The notes below the pieces were generated by a model. The model worked only from the letters and a program-made list of their open reading frames with translations. It was not told where the DNA came from and searched no databases. From M3007 sp046160345 (lineage in GTDB: Bacteria; Bacteroidota; Bacteroidia; Chitinophagales; Saprospiraceae), in the NCBI GenBank assembly GCA_046160345.1, contig JBJXGO010000023.1, forward strand, positions 1-64,000: a stretch of 64,000 bases of DNA. The letters run 5' to 3'. The position numbers and the translations under genes were made by a program. This document shows, piece after piece, positions 17,196-26,703 of the stretch (its first letter is position 1; each line of letters opens with the position of its first letter).

Positions 17196-17666
17196 ATGCA
17201 CACAATTACAGAGGATGTTCGAGAGAACATCAAAAAAATGCGGGAATTCAAGGGCATTTCTCCCGAACAAATGGCCACCCAGTTGGGCATGTCACCAAGA
17301 GCCTACCATGATTTTGAGAATGGAGGTACTAAAATAGACCTTGCCCGTTTAGAGAAAATAGCTCCAATCTTAGAAGTCACTCTTGACCAACTGATGCATC
17401 TGCATGAGCGGAGTATTTTCAACACGCTGAATTACCATCAAAATGGACAGTGCATCGTTGCCAACAACAATGTATTCGTCGTTGACCGTGACGTGTACTA
17501 ACAGCAGCTGACTGACCTCCGAAAAACCGCCGAAAACTGGCGAGATTTGTACCTTGTAGAAAAAGAAGAACGGCTTCAAACCGAAGAAAAATGGAAATCC
17601 ATGCTCGTTGTCAAAGAAGAAGATTTTCAGCGCTTGCTTGAGCGGTTACTTCCTTCACCCCTCTAA
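17196..17666 (+). pseudogene. XRE-family regulator interrupted by an in-frame TAA
   Basis: From ATG 17196 the frame encodes a helix-turn-helix protein (VRENIKKMREFKGISPEQMATQLGMSPRAYHDFENGGTKIDLARLEKIA, residues about 8-55) and ends at TAA 17499-17501 after residue 101 (FVVDRDVY). The same frame then continues without interruption to TAA 17664-17666, encoding QQLTDLRKTAENWRDLYLVE and a charged helical segment ending LERLLPSPL. Members of this family in Bacteroidota normally carry such a coiled-coil tail after the XRE domain, often beginning at a QQL-type motif, so the TAA looks like a nonsense mutation splitting one 156-residue gene. The truncated 101-residue protein keeps the DNA-binding domain and could still act. 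Confidence 0.75.
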
Positions 17667-17745
17667 GATTCCCCCAAAGCCTACCTTCGCCCGCGCTATA
17701 ACGCAGACGATATCTCAACCTTCACCTTTACACACCACGGACAAT

Positions 17746-20310
17746 ATGGTCGGCAACCTGACCCAAAACAGCGCAAAACTCAAGCGTATTTTCATAGAAC
17801 CCAAGCTCCCGGAAGGCCTTTCGCCTCTAACGGAACTCGCTCACAATATCTGGTGGTGCTGGAACCATGAAGCTACAGAACTTTTCCAAAGCATTGATCA
17901 ACAACAGTTTGTGGCACACCACTATAACCCTGTGGCATTGCTTGACGAACTTACCATCGAGCGGGCGCAAGAACTTTTGGCCGACGTTGATTTTATGGCG
18001 CGGATGAAACGTGTCCACAAAACTTTTCGCGATTATGTGGATAAAGCCCCTGCGAAAACGGGCGCCCAAATCGGCTATTTCTGCATGGAATACGGCCTGC
18101 ACCAAAGCCTGCGCTTATATTCCGGGGGCTTGGGTGTACTGGCAGGCGACTATCTTAAGGAAATCAGTGACCGCAACGCCAATTTTGTAGCCGTAGGCCT
18201 TTTGTATCGGTATGGATATTTTCAACAGGGCATCTCCATCAGCGGGGAGCAACTGCATCATTCCGATCCGGAGAAGTTTACCCAACTTCCCCTTAAGCCA
18301 GTACGTGATGCCCGTGGCGAGTGGGTCAAAATTCATGTAAATCTCAGCGGACGAACTGTTTGGGCCAAGGTATGGCAACTGCCTGTAGGGCGTATGTCGC
18401 TATACCTGCTCGACACGGATATCGACGATAATATTTGGGAGGACCGCAGTATCACCCACCAACTTTACGGCGGCGACAACGAAAACCGACTACGACAGGA
18501 ATTGTTGCTGGGCATTGGCGGCCTGAGGGCACTGGAGGCTATGGGAATTCACCCCGAGCTATTTCATCTGAATGAGGGTCATGCGGCGTTTCTTGGTCTG
18601 GAAAGGATCCGCAATTATATGAAAGTCAATGGTTTGATCTATGATGAAGCCCTGGAAGTAGTGCGATCAACCCAACTTTTCACCACCCATACGCCGGTTC
18701 CGGCAGGCCACGATACGTTCTCCGAAGCCCTCCTGCGCGACTATCTTTATGAATATACTTATGCGCTTGACCTATCCTGGGAGGCACTTGTTGGTCTTGG
18801 GAGGTCGAATGCCAAAGACTCCAACGAACTGTTCAACGTAAGCCACCTGGCCATCCGCACAAGCCAGGAAATAAATGGTGTGAGCCGCCTGCATGGCGAA
18901 GTTAGCCAACGGATGTTTGAGGAATTAAACCCTGACTATAATTATGCGGAAAGCAATATCGGATATGTCACCAATTCCGTGCATTTCCCAACCTGGGTGG
19001 CCCGCGAATGGCTGGATTTTTATGAAAAAAAGTTGGGGGCAAGCATTTTACAAAACCAGACGGACAAAAAATTGTGGCAAAAAATTCATGAGGTGCCTGA
19101 CGGCGAAATCATGGCCATCCGCAGGCTTTTGAAAAAACGGCTTCTGGATTGGGTGCGCAAATCATTGGCAGAAGACCTTATGTGCCGGGGAGACAACCCG
19201 CGGAGCTCTTTCGAGATCGTCAATGCTATCAAAGACGACGCACTTGTGTTTGGTTTTGCCCGCCGGTTTGCCACTTACAAGCGCGCGACCCTTATTTTTA
19301 GCAATGAAAAACGCCTTGCGGAAATCGTGAACAACCCCGATCGTCCGGTCATTTTTCTGTTTGCTGGAAAAGCACACCCCGCGGACAAAGGCGGTCAGGA
19401 ATTTATCCGCCTGGTATATAACGTAACGAAAAATCCGGAATTTAAAGGCAAGGTCATTTTCCTCGAAAATTACAGCATGGAAATGGCTAAATTGCTCGTG
19501 CAAGGCGTGGATGTGTGGCTCAACAACCCCACACGCCCCAAAGAGGCCTCCGGCACCTCGGGTATGAAAGCCGTGATGAATGGCGTGATGAATTTCTCGG
19601 TGCTGGATGGCTGGTGGTGCGAAGGGTACCGCCCTGGCGCAGGCTGGGCTTTGCCCGAAAAAGATACTTACCCTGAACAGCCGGCCCTGCAAAATGAACT
19701 CGACGCGGAGACCATTTACAACCTGCTGGAAAATGACATCGTGCCGAGCTATTACGATCAGGACCAAAATGGCGTTTCTGCCCGTTGGGTAAGTCATATC
19801 AAGCATACCATCGCCGAGATCGCACCTGAATTCGTTATGGGTAGAATGCTTAATGATTACCAGACACGTTTTTACTCCAAACTTGCACAACGCAGCGAGC
19901 AGCTCAAACAAAAGGACTACGCACTAATTCGCACTTTGGCCCTTTGGAAAAACCGCGTCCGCCGCAGCTGGCCAGCCATTGGATTGGTTGATTTGCAAGC
20001 TCCTGACACTTTTAACCGATCACTGCCCTTGGGCGAAAAATTTAAAGCATCGGCTATTCTTCATCTCCAGGACCTTAGTGCAGAAGACATTGGGGTGGAG
20101 GTTGTTTTTTACAAGAGGCATTCGGAGAAGGAACTCGAATTCCTTTTCGTTGAGGAAATGGAATTGAAAGGTAAAAAAGGAGCAGAAGTCACTTTTGGCT
20201 GTTCGTTCGTGCCGCGCACTGCGGGCGTGTTCGAGTATGGTTTCAGGGTTTTTCCTAAACATGCGTTGTTGCCGCACCGACAGGATTTTGGTTTGGTGAG
20301 GTGGTTGTGA
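17746..20310 (+). CDS. glgP: Alpha-glucan (glycogen) phosphorylase, short bacterial type
   Basis: The 854-residue product from ATG 17746 (MVGNLTQNSAKLKRIFIEPK) is a GT35 phosphorylase of the type found in bacteria and archaea that differ from E. coli MalP (TIGR02094-like). Visible motifs are LAHNIWWCWNHEATELF, YFCMEYGLHQSLRLYSGGLGVLAGDY, FHLNEGHAAFLGLERIR, FTTHTPVPAGHDTF, and the pyridoxal-phosphate site EASGTSGMKAVMNG with the lysine in SGMKA. It releases glucose-1-phosphate from glycogen or maltodextrin in the cytoplasm. The frame is open upstream to 17608, but that part overlaps the tail of the broken regulator gene and has no homology to the family. A strong terminator follows at 20339. 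Confidence 0.95.
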   Translation: MVGNLTQNSAKLKRIFIEPKLPEGLSPLTELAHNIWWCWNHEATELFQSIDQQQFVAHHYNPVALLDELTIERAQELLADVDFMARMKRVHKTFRDYVDKAPAKTGAQIGYFCMEYGLHQSLRLYSGGLGVLAGDYLKEISDRNANFVAVGLLYRYGYFQQGISISGEQLHHSDPEKFTQLPLKPVRDARGEWVKIHVNLSGRTVWAKVWQLPVGRMSLYLLDTDIDDNIWEDRSITHQLYGGDNENRLRQELLLGIGGLRALEAMGIHPELFHLNEGHAAFLGLERIRNYMKVNGLIYDEALEVVRSTQLFTTHTPVPAGHDTFSEALLRDYLYEYTYALDLSWEALVGLGRSNAKDSNELFNVSHLAIRTSQEINGVSRLHGEVSQRMFEELNPDYNYAESNIGYVTNSVHFPTWVAREWLDFYEKKLGASILQNQTDKKLWQKIHEVPDGEIMAIRRLLKKRLLDWVRKSLAEDLMCRGDNPRSSFEIVNAIKDDALVFGFARRFATYKRATLIFSNEKRLAEIVNNPDRPVIFLFAGKAHPADKGGQEFIRLVYNVTKNPEFKGKVIFLENYSMEMAKLLVQGVDVWLNNPTRPKEASGTSGMKAVMNGVMNFSVLDGWWCEGYRPGAGWALPEKDTYPEQPALQNELDAETIYNLLENDIVPSYYDQDQNGVSARWVSHIKHTIAEIAPEFVMGRMLNDYQTRFYSKLAQRSEQLKQKDYALIRTLALWKNRVRRSWPAIGLVDLQAPDTFNRSLPLGEKFKASAILHLQDLSAEDIGVEVVFYKRHSEKELEFLFVEEMELKGKKGAEVTFGCSFVPRTAGVFEYGFRVFPKHALLPHRQDFGLVRWL

Positions 20311-20338
20311 TAAAATGTTTCTTAGCGTCCATGTTTTT

Positions 20339-20378
20339 AATTGACCGGCTGGCCTGGAGCCTCCCGGTCAATTTTTAT
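20339..20378 (+). terminator. Intrinsic terminator after glycogen phosphorylase
   Basis: AATTGACCGG (20339-20348) pairs exactly with CCGGTCAATT (20364-20373), with a 15-base loop, followed by TTTATT. The hairpin starts 28 bases after the glgP stop codon. Confidence 0.8.
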
Positions 20379-20504
20379 TGGGGGTGACGATTTTGCCAAA
20401 AAACCGTCGAGAATGGTCAAAATTTAATGCCCGAACATAGAATGGGGTTCCGGCATCGAAACTGCACTATTTTTGCATCGTTTTTCACCGCAAAAACTAC
20501 ATCC

Positions 20505-21263
20505 ATGAAAAGATCTTTCCTTACCACAATATTGCTTATTTCTTTTTTATCTATTGAAAATCAGCTCCTTGCGCAAGATTTTCGGGTTCAAATAGCTGCT
20601 TATGGAACGCGCATGAAACCCGAATATTTCAAGGAGCGCGGTATCGAAAACTATGTGGAAACAACCGATCAGCTCGGCCTGTACCGCTATTTTGCAGGGG
20701 CATTCAAAACCCGCGACGAAGCAGAAGTGGTGCGCAAAGAAGTAGCGGCCAAAGGTTTTCCTTACGCCCTTATCATTGACCTGGAAGAACAGCGGGTACT
20801 TTGCGGTGCAGGCTGCCCTTATTTCCGAAACGGCACGGTCTATGTGAATGACCAACAAAGACGGGAAACAACCAATACCATTTATTTTGAATTTGGCCGG
20901 TATAGCCTCACGCCCGATGCGAAGGCTGTGCTTAACCGTTTTTATGAGCAATTGCGAGATAACCCCTCGCTTAAACTAAAAATCCACGGCTTTACAGACG
21001 GGCTCGGCAGCAGGGAAGCCAACCTGCGACTTTCCGCCAACCGCTCAAGATCGGCCCGCAATTACCTGGTTTATAAAGGAATACGTGTTGACCGAATGCT
21101 GATGGAGGTATTTGGTGAAGGCAACCCGATCTTAGCGAACAAAGACGAAAGCGACGATCGGACAGACGCCCCTGAAAACCGCAAATGGAATCGGCGCGTT
21201 GTGCTCCTTCTGGTCAACGATTTTGGCGAGGCTGCCACGGATGATTCTGTTTTGAAAAATTGA
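20505..21263 (+). CDS. SPOR and OmpA domain envelope protein
   Basis: The 252-residue product from ATG 20505 has a signal peptide (MKRSFLTTILLISFLSIENQLLAQ). Residues about 25-95 form a SPOR-like domain (FRVQIAAYGTRMKPEYF ... YRYFAGAFKTRDEAEVVRKEV), which in other proteins binds denuded peptidoglycan. Residues about 120-245 form an OmpA C-terminal domain (TIYFEFGRYSLTPDAKAVL, HGFTDGLGSREANLRLSANR, WNRRVVLLL) that binds peptidoglycan non-covalently. There is no beta barrel. It probably sits in the periplasm on the cell wall. It is a smaller relative, in domain content, of the large TPR/propeller/OmpA/SPOR protein at 33503. Confidence 0.88.
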   Translation: MKRSFLTTILLISFLSIENQLLAQDFRVQIAAYGTRMKPEYFKERGIENYVETTDQLGLYRYFAGAFKTRDEAEVVRKEVAAKGFPYALIIDLEEQRVLCGAGCPYFRNGTVYVNDQQRRETTNTIYFEFGRYSLTPDAKAVLNRFYEQLRDNPSLKLKIHGFTDGLGSREANLRLSANRSRSARNYLVYKGIRVDRMLMEVFGEGNPILANKDESDDRTDAPENRKWNRRVVLLLVNDFGEAATDDSVLKN

Positions 21264-21327
21264 AAGAGGGTGCCCTAAAAGGATCGATAAAATGCTGAAT
21301 CCTGTTTGGACACCCCCTTGTTTGGCT

Positions 21328-24084
21328 TTATTCCTTTACCAGTTTTCCGCTCTTGCGCCAGGTTTTTCCTCGCAATTCCCAGACGTAGACGCCAGCCGGA
21401 AGCCCATTCAACTGCAATACGCCCTTTTCTCCTGACAAGGTTTCATCTCGAAGCAAATTTCCTTTCAGATCAAAAAGCCTGATTGAATAGTTGTGGAGGT
21501 CTTGACCAGCAATCGTAAACGTGGCTATATCGCGTGTTGGGTTGGGTGAAACCAGCACTGAAACATTGCTTTTTGGTTCAAGGCTTCCAGAGCCAGTGCC
21601 AAAATTGGCCGAAAACATACCGTTACCGTGGGTGGCCGCTACTACCAGCCCGTCAGAACGGCGCACGTCCACATAATCCACCACGGTGCTTCCAATTTCG
21701 TTGGGACCTTCAAGTGTCCAAACCGTGCCAGGTTGGCCAGTTGCATGCAGTTTCAGGGTGTCAGCGCTGTAAAGGCCCACACTTGTGCCGCAGAAATATT
21801 TGAGCGAGCCGTTGTCCATGGGCAAGATGTTCACCCAGCGCAGTGAAGGGCCAGCGCCCGTGCCAGCCAGCGTTGGTTCAAGATTGCCGCCTACTTTTTT
21901 CCAGCTCGCGCCCGCATCTTCGCTCAGATAAATGCTGTACAAGTTGTAGTTGGAGTACACCAGCACAACCCGGTCAGCATTGGTGGGGTCTATGGCCAGG
22001 CAGTTGATGTAGGCATTCGAGGAGGTGTCTGGAGCGGGTAAAGCGGTGAAGCTGGGCGTTCCCGTGTTGGCATTGTCCACCCGGAATACCTTGTTGTTCG
22101 AGCTGCCCAGATACAGGCGGTTGGCCGGGGCTGTTTCGGAAATTGAAATGGCAGAGAAAACGCCGCCCGAAATTGTATCCGGGAACTGCATCCAACCTTG
22201 AGAAATAGCATCCCATTCCCCCGTAAGCGGGATGGAAGCAAGTTGATTTTGGCGATAAACCTTATTTCCGGCAGGCAGGTACAGGAGGTTCGGGTTGTTC
22301 GGGTCGAGTACTAATGGATTGATAAACAGGTAATCATCCGCTGTTGGGCCAATAGGGTCAAAGCGATTATAGCCCGTTACGTGTCCAGTGTTGTCGAGTG
22401 TAGCCTTTATCACTTTCATGCCAGCCGCCTGCACGGACAAGACATAAAAAGCTTTGCCGGGAGCGATGGCTCCGTAGGCTCCGTCTGCGAGCATAGTTTC
22501 CGTCCAGGGGGCTGTAGGGTCGGCGGAATTTGTAAAAAAGATGCCGTTGTCTTGCAAACCGCCGTAGAGAGTGTTGTCGCCAGGGGCATTTTTGTCAATG
22601 GTGGCCGTATAAAATTGCGAAGTGACATATCCATTGTTGAGGGCCGTCCATTCGACTGTAGTTGCGAGGCAGTTCTCGGTGCGATGGATGCCACCGTCAC
22701 TGGCCGAAAGCAGTACATTTGGATTGGAGGGCAGGAACACGGCTTCGTGCAGGTCAGGGTGGTGGTTGGGGTAAAATTCAAAATATGGAAGTGTGGTGCC
22801 GACTTTGAATCCCCCGATCTTGGTGGTGTTGTCGAGGGTGGCAAAGCCATCGGTGCTGCGCCAGAGGTTGGTACCGCCGAGGATAACATTGCCGGTGCCG
22901 GGCTGTACTTTTATCACAAGATCGTAACCATTTTGGCTGGCGAATTGATCGAATGGAGTGCCTGTGCCTGGCAAATTCATGGAGCGGTCTTCCCATTGGC
23001 CGCCAGCACCAGATCCGTCGCCGCTCAGGTAAGTGTATTTCCAAAGGCTGGTCCAGTTATCCGAACCGTAGTACAAAGTATAATGCCCACTTCCCGGCGT
23101 AACACCACAGAAATACACTTCGTTTTCATTGCTTGGATTGATGCCAATGACAATGCGGTCGTACACATTGGGCATGTTGGGAGGCGTGATATTGGCCCAG
23201 GTAGTACCGTTAGTACTGCGCCATATACCTTTCGGAGTTCCACCACTACTGAGGGTGGCATATACAACCCCGGTAGATGTGACGGCTACCTCGGTAAAAT
23301 ACGAATATGGTTGACCTGTACTTGGGCCGCGCACTACCATCCAGGACGAGCCTCCATTTGTGCTGCGGAAAATCGCGCCATACGTGGCGGCATACAACTC
23401 GTCTTGTGTGGCTGAGGGATCCGTTGCAACGCGCCATAAGCCTTGCCATACAGTGGTGAATTCATGCGGGTTGCCACCAGCCGTTGGAGCAATCGGCGCC
23501 CAAGTGTTGCCGCCGTCTGTACTTTTGAACATCCCGTCGCCGAGGTAGAAGGCCCAAGACGCAGACGCAGAAGAGCCGTAAAGTTCCCCTGAAGTGTAAT
23601 ACCAGATATTGGTCTTTCCGGGCCGGGTGTCCTGCGCGATGCTCGTGACACCGGGGTGCGCATTGAGCGGGGTTTTGCGTGCCCAGGTTTGACCGCCGTC
23701 TTCGCTGAGCCATATACCACCCGAAACGCCGCCCGCCAGTATTCGGTTCTCGTTTGTAACGTCTATCGCCAAGGCGCGGGTACGACCGCCCACGTTCCAA
23801 GGACCGCGCGACATCCATTGGCCATTGCCGCCGCGCTCGGCTACGGCCTGCGGAAGGGTGGCTGCATATTGACGTTCAAGGAATTGTATTCCTGGGGGGA
23901 TTTGCCCGGTGGCGGGGTCAGCGAGGCGCATCCTTTCCCATTCACGGCGTGCTTCGCCGTTTTCTATGGGGGGACCACCGGGAATTTTTAGGGCACCCGC
24001 GAGGGTGTTTTTTTGGTTCGAAAAATAGAAAAAGCCGCAAGCGGCAAACAGCAGGGCTGCAAAAATGGGTATGATTTTTTTCAT
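21328..24084 (-). CDS. Large BNR/sortilin-type propeller protein with T9SS sorting domain
   Basis: The 918-residue product starts MKKIIPIFAALLFAACGFFYF; this is a hydrophobic export signal with a Cys that could be a lipobox, although the segment continues hydrophobic past it. The body consists of BNR/Asp-box-type propeller blades (LSEDGGQTWARKTP, KSTDGGNTWAPIAP, RSTNGGSSWMVV, RSTNGTTWANI, LSEDAGASWKKVG) as in sortilin/VPS10-like and Ycf48-like proteins. The tail SPNPTRDIATFTIAG ... LPAGVYVWELRGKTWRKSGKLVKE is a T9SS type-A domain. Likely a cell-surface or secreted binding protein or hydrolase; no sialidase catalytic arginine triad could be confirmed by eye. Frequent antisense open frames here are composition artefacts. 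Confidence 0.88.
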   Translation of the reverse strand: MKKIIPIFAALLFAACGFFYFSNQKNTLAGALKIPGGPPIENGEARREWERMRLADPATGQIPPGIQFLERQYAATLPQAVAERGGNGQWMSRGPWNVGGRTRALAIDVTNENRILAGGVSGGIWLSEDGGQTWARKTPLNAHPGVTSIAQDTRPGKTNIWYYTSGELYGSSASASWAFYLGDGMFKSTDGGNTWAPIAPTAGGNPHEFTTVWQGLWRVATDPSATQDELYAATYGAIFRSTNGGSSWMVVRGPSTGQPYSYFTEVAVTSTGVVYATLSSGGTPKGIWRSTNGTTWANITPPNMPNVYDRIVIGINPSNENEVYFCGVTPGSGHYTLYYGSDNWTSLWKYTYLSGDGSGAGGQWEDRSMNLPGTGTPFDQFASQNGYDLVIKVQPGTGNVILGGTNLWRSTDGFATLDNTTKIGGFKVGTTLPYFEFYPNHHPDLHEAVFLPSNPNVLLSASDGGIHRTENCLATTVEWTALNNGYVTSQFYTATIDKNAPGDNTLYGGLQDNGIFFTNSADPTAPWTETMLADGAYGAIAPGKAFYVLSVQAAGMKVIKATLDNTGHVTGYNRFDPIGPTADDYLFINPLVLDPNNPNLLYLPAGNKVYRQNQLASIPLTGEWDAISQGWMQFPDTISGGVFSAISISETAPANRLYLGSSNNKVFRVDNANTGTPSFTALPAPDTSSNAYINCLAIDPTNADRVVLVYSNYNLYSIYLSEDAGASWKKVGGNLEPTLAGTGAGPSLRWVNILPMDNGSLKYFCGTSVGLYSADTLKLHATGQPGTVWTLEGPNEIGSTVVDYVDVRRSDGLVVAATHGNGMFSANFGTGSGSLEPKSNVSVLVSPNPTRDIATFTIAGQDLHNYSIRLFDLKGNLLRDETLSGEKGVLQLNGLPAGVYVWELRGKTWRKSGKLVKE

Positions 24085-24197
24085 GTGAAAAAAGCTTTAG
24101 GCGCGAAAGGTAAAAAACCTCATTCGTGATTATTGTCATGGCACCAATCAATTTGAAGTATATGGCGCAAGATGATGTGGCTCAAGGTCTTTAACAT

Positions 24198-25646
24198 TCA
24201 GAACTTAATCACCCTGTCCACCGTAGTACCTTTGTCATTGAAAACCTTTATCAGGAAAATGCCCTTGTTCAAAGCTTGCAAGCTAATGGAGGTCATTGTC
24301 CCGCCTTGGATTTCCATGTGTTGCCATACACGCCCGGAAAGGTCGATCAACTGAATCTGGAATGTCTCTGCCGGGTCGGCGTCAATCGTTACATGGAGGT
24401 AGTCTGTGGCGGGGTTAGGGCTTAAATACATTTGTATTTCAGACACGGGCGGTTCTTCTGCATCGGTGATCACTGATCCCGACCATTTGAATATAGTAGG
24501 ATAAATGGGACTGTTTTGGAGATTGGGGTACCGCCAACCTCCAGCCCAACCAATGGTGGGCGATAAGAACTGCATACAACGGATTCTGCTATACGGGCCC
24601 GTCAAAAAATTCCAGGTTTCACCCTCGTCATAAGATATAAGTTGCTGATAAACAAGCCCCGCCTGCCTGTAACCGTATGCCATACACACACCTCCTGTAC
24701 CCGGGATCTCCGTCATTCCGAGCATTCGAAACAAGCGGTTCAGCGTACTGTTATCAGTAATTGGCATTCGCTCCCAGGTAAGACCCCCGTCATGGGTTCG
24801 AAACCCTTCCAGCAAGGCATATATCCCGCCCAGACTATCGCTATTAATGGTGGAGGCAATGCCATTCCTGGCATCTCTGAACGACACGCTGCCTGTGCCG
24901 CGAGGGTGATAATACGGAACGTGCAAAGTATCCCAGCTTACGCCTTTGTCGATGCTTCGGTAAATCCTTGAATGAGAGGCTCCGAACCAGACGGTATCGC
25001 CCACCACAGTATAATTCGTATTGCCCCAATTGACAGCAAGGGTAACCCGTGCCCCGGGCGCCTCGGGAAGGCTGGATGGCTGCCAACTTTCTCCGCCATC
25101 CTTTGTGTAAGAACATTCGATATACCAGCCCGAACTGTCTTTCCCTTCCCCATAAGCGAACCCTTCAGAATCATTAAAAAAATGAACGGAAACCAAGGTG
25201 TTTGCAACAGTACCAGTAATTGGGACAGGTTTTTCGACCCAGTTATTTCCGCCATCGGTAGTTTTTATAACCCGGCTTTTATTTTGGGACCAATCGGATA
25301 GACCCCAGACTGAGGCCCATGCGGTATCAGCATTCATCGCGAAAACATTGCCAACTTCTTCCGTAGGTGTAATGATGGAAATAATCTTGCGTTCCCAGCT
25401 TGAGCCGCTGTTAACCGTACGAAAAAGATCCTTGGAATGGGCAGAACCATAATTTCTGAATACGGATGCCCAAACTACATTGCTGTCCACCACGGAAACA
25501 TTCCAAATCATCGGGGCATTACCGGATGCGCCTGACACTTGTGTGCCGCTGTAGGATTGGGTCCATTGAGCGGTGCTTGTCTTCGAAAAGGCTAAGAACA
25601 GGAGCACCGAGAAAAAAATTCGTGGAAGTAGGCTGATTGTTCTCAT
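24198..25646 (-). CDS. BNR-repeat exported protein with T9SS sorting domain
   Basis: The 482-residue product from ATG 25646 (MRTISLLPRIFFSVLLFLAFSKTSTAQ) has a signal peptide and a single seven-bladed-type propeller made of Asp-box/BNR blades (RTVNSGSSWERKI, KTTDGGNNWVEKP, YTKDGGESWQPS, RSIDKGVSWDTLH, RTHDGGLTWERMP, SYDEGETWNFL). The tail MYLSPNPATDYLHVTID ... LNKGIFLIKVFNDKGTTVDRVIKF is a T9SS type-A domain. It is the second of two leftward BNR/T9SS genes (113 bp apart) and may share a transcript with the first. A nested inverted-repeat element with flanking duplications is inserted 27 bp upstream of its start codon, in what should be its promoter or leader. Confidence 0.9.
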   Translation of the reverse strand: MRTISLLPRIFFSVLLFLAFSKTSTAQWTQSYSGTQVSGASGNAPMIWNVSVVDSNVVWASVFRNYGSAHSKDLFRTVNSGSSWERKIISIITPTEEVGNVFAMNADTAWASVWGLSDWSQNKSRVIKTTDGGNNWVEKPVPITGTVANTLVSVHFFNDSEGFAYGEGKDSSGWYIECSYTKDGGESWQPSSLPEAPGARVTLAVNWGNTNYTVVGDTVWFGASHSRIYRSIDKGVSWDTLHVPYYHPRGTGSVSFRDARNGIASTINSDSLGGIYALLEGFRTHDGGLTWERMPITDNSTLNRLFRMLGMTEIPGTGGVCMAYGYRQAGLVYQQLISYDEGETWNFLTGPYSRIRCMQFLSPTIGWAGGWRYPNLQNSPIYPTIFKWSGSVITDAEEPPVSEIQMYLSPNPATDYLHVTIDADPAETFQIQLIDLSGRVWQHMEIQGGTMTSISLQALNKGIFLIKVFNDKGTTVDRVIKF

Positions 25647-25673
25647 GACAAGAAATTTAAAAGTGAGAATTTG

Positions 25674-25806
25674 CACACTACTAGACATTTTTCACGCAGA
25701 TGTTACGCAGATGTGATACACAGATGTCACACAGATTAATTCTGCGTAAAATCTGTGTGGATTATCTGTGTAACATCTGTGTGAAATAAAAATGTCCAGT
25801 AGCAAG
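25674..25806. mobile_element. Nested inverted-repeat (MITE-like) element, copy 3 with a different core
   Basis: CTACTAGACATTTTT (25678-25692) pairs with AAAAATGTCCAGTAG (25788-25802) with one mismatch; these termini are the same as those of the elements at 9319 and 32323. The 95-bp interior is unrelated to theirs and consists of direct and inverted copies of an (AC)GCAGAT / CACAGAT motif forming long imperfect stems. The 9-mer GAGAATTTG is present at 25665-25673 and 25807-25815, flanking the element as a probable target duplication. It lies between the start of the leftward BNR gene and the pirin gene. Confidence 0.7.
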
Positions 25807-25922
25807 GAGAATTTGTTGTCAAAGATTCGGATATTTTTATGAAAAATCCATGGAACCAAGATTTTATTTGAAAACCAAGATCAGCTTTTGATGTTTCATG
25901 ATACACCTTAAAACACAGGATC

Positions 25923-26672
25923 ATGCCAGTTAGAATTATTCCAAGAGAACTGCAAGGCCAGGGCGCTTTCAATGGCGGAGAGATCGTGGAAAACAAGCCC
26001 ATCGGTTTTCCGCAGGATCATTCGAGCGTTCGCCCCTATTCCAACCTTTTCTATTGGGCCCATGCCCGCGCAGTCACTGACAGCACCATTGGGCTACACC
26101 CACACCAGGGCTTTGAGATCTGCTCTTTCGTACTTAAAGGAGAAATCCGGCACTACGACACCAAACTACGGGAATGGCGGCCCTTGTCTGCCGGCGATGT
26201 GCAGATCATCCGTGCCGGCAATGGCATCAGCCACTCAGAATGGATGGGCAAAGACGGAGAAATGTTCCAAATATGGTTTGACCCCAATCTGGAAGCAACG
26301 CTCTCAAAACCGGCAAGTTATGACGATTACCGAGCTGCAGATTTTCCTGAGATACAAGTAGGGACTTCGCAGATGAAAACCTTGGTAGGTGCAGGAAGCC
26401 CTTTTAAAATGGACACCCCGGGGATCGAAGTTTTTCGTGTGAACGTAGGGATCGGAGCGTTTCGGCTGAACGCTGAAGCGGGCAAAACATATTCTGCTTA
26501 TGTGCTTGAAGGCGCCTTAAGTTTTAATGGCGAATCCGCTAAAAAATCGGATTTTGTGCTGGCCACCGAACAGGAGGAGATTGTTATAGAGACAACAACC
26601 GGAGCGGATGTTTTTATTATTGCGTCGCCTTCTGTTCCAGGGTATCGGACCTATGGGCAACTGAGGGCTTGA
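25923..26672 (+). CDS. Pirin family protein
   Basis: The 249-residue bicupin protein has the pirin signature in its N-terminal half: LHPHQGFEICSFVLKGEIRHYD (metal ligands His, His, His) and AGNGISHSEW with the fourth ligand region, followed by FQIWFDPN. The C-terminal cupin (TYSAYVLEGALSF) lacks metal ligands. Pirins are cytoplasmic iron-binding proteins; some act as quercetinases, others as redox-sensing regulators. Which applies here is unknown. The gene precedes a two-component pair on the same strand with a short gap. Confidence 0.92.
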   Translation: MPVRIIPRELQGQGAFNGGEIVENKPIGFPQDHSSVRPYSNLFYWAHARAVTDSTIGLHPHQGFEICSFVLKGEIRHYDTKLREWRPLSAGDVQIIRAGNGISHSEWMGKDGEMFQIWFDPNLEATLSKPASYDDYRAADFPEIQVGTSQMKTLVGAGSPFKMDTPGIEVFRVNVGIGAFRLNAEAGKTYSAYVLEGALSFNGESAKKSDFVLATEQEEIVIETTTGADVFIIASPSVPGYRTYGQLRA

Positions 26673-26703
26673 ATGATATTACTATTTTCACCAGTCATGT
26701 AAA

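Noticed and set aside
22381..23415. A 344-codon open frame on the + strand inside the large BNR gene
   Set aside because: It is antisense to a gene with clear BNR blades, signal sequence and T9SS tail. The translation has no domain, and such antisense frames are common in sequence of this codon bias.
25683..25790. CACAGAT repeats resembling a small CRISPR array
   Set aside because: The units are 7-9 bp with no regular unique spacers, are arranged both directly and inverted, and lie within the terminal repeats of a mobile element. No cas genes are present.
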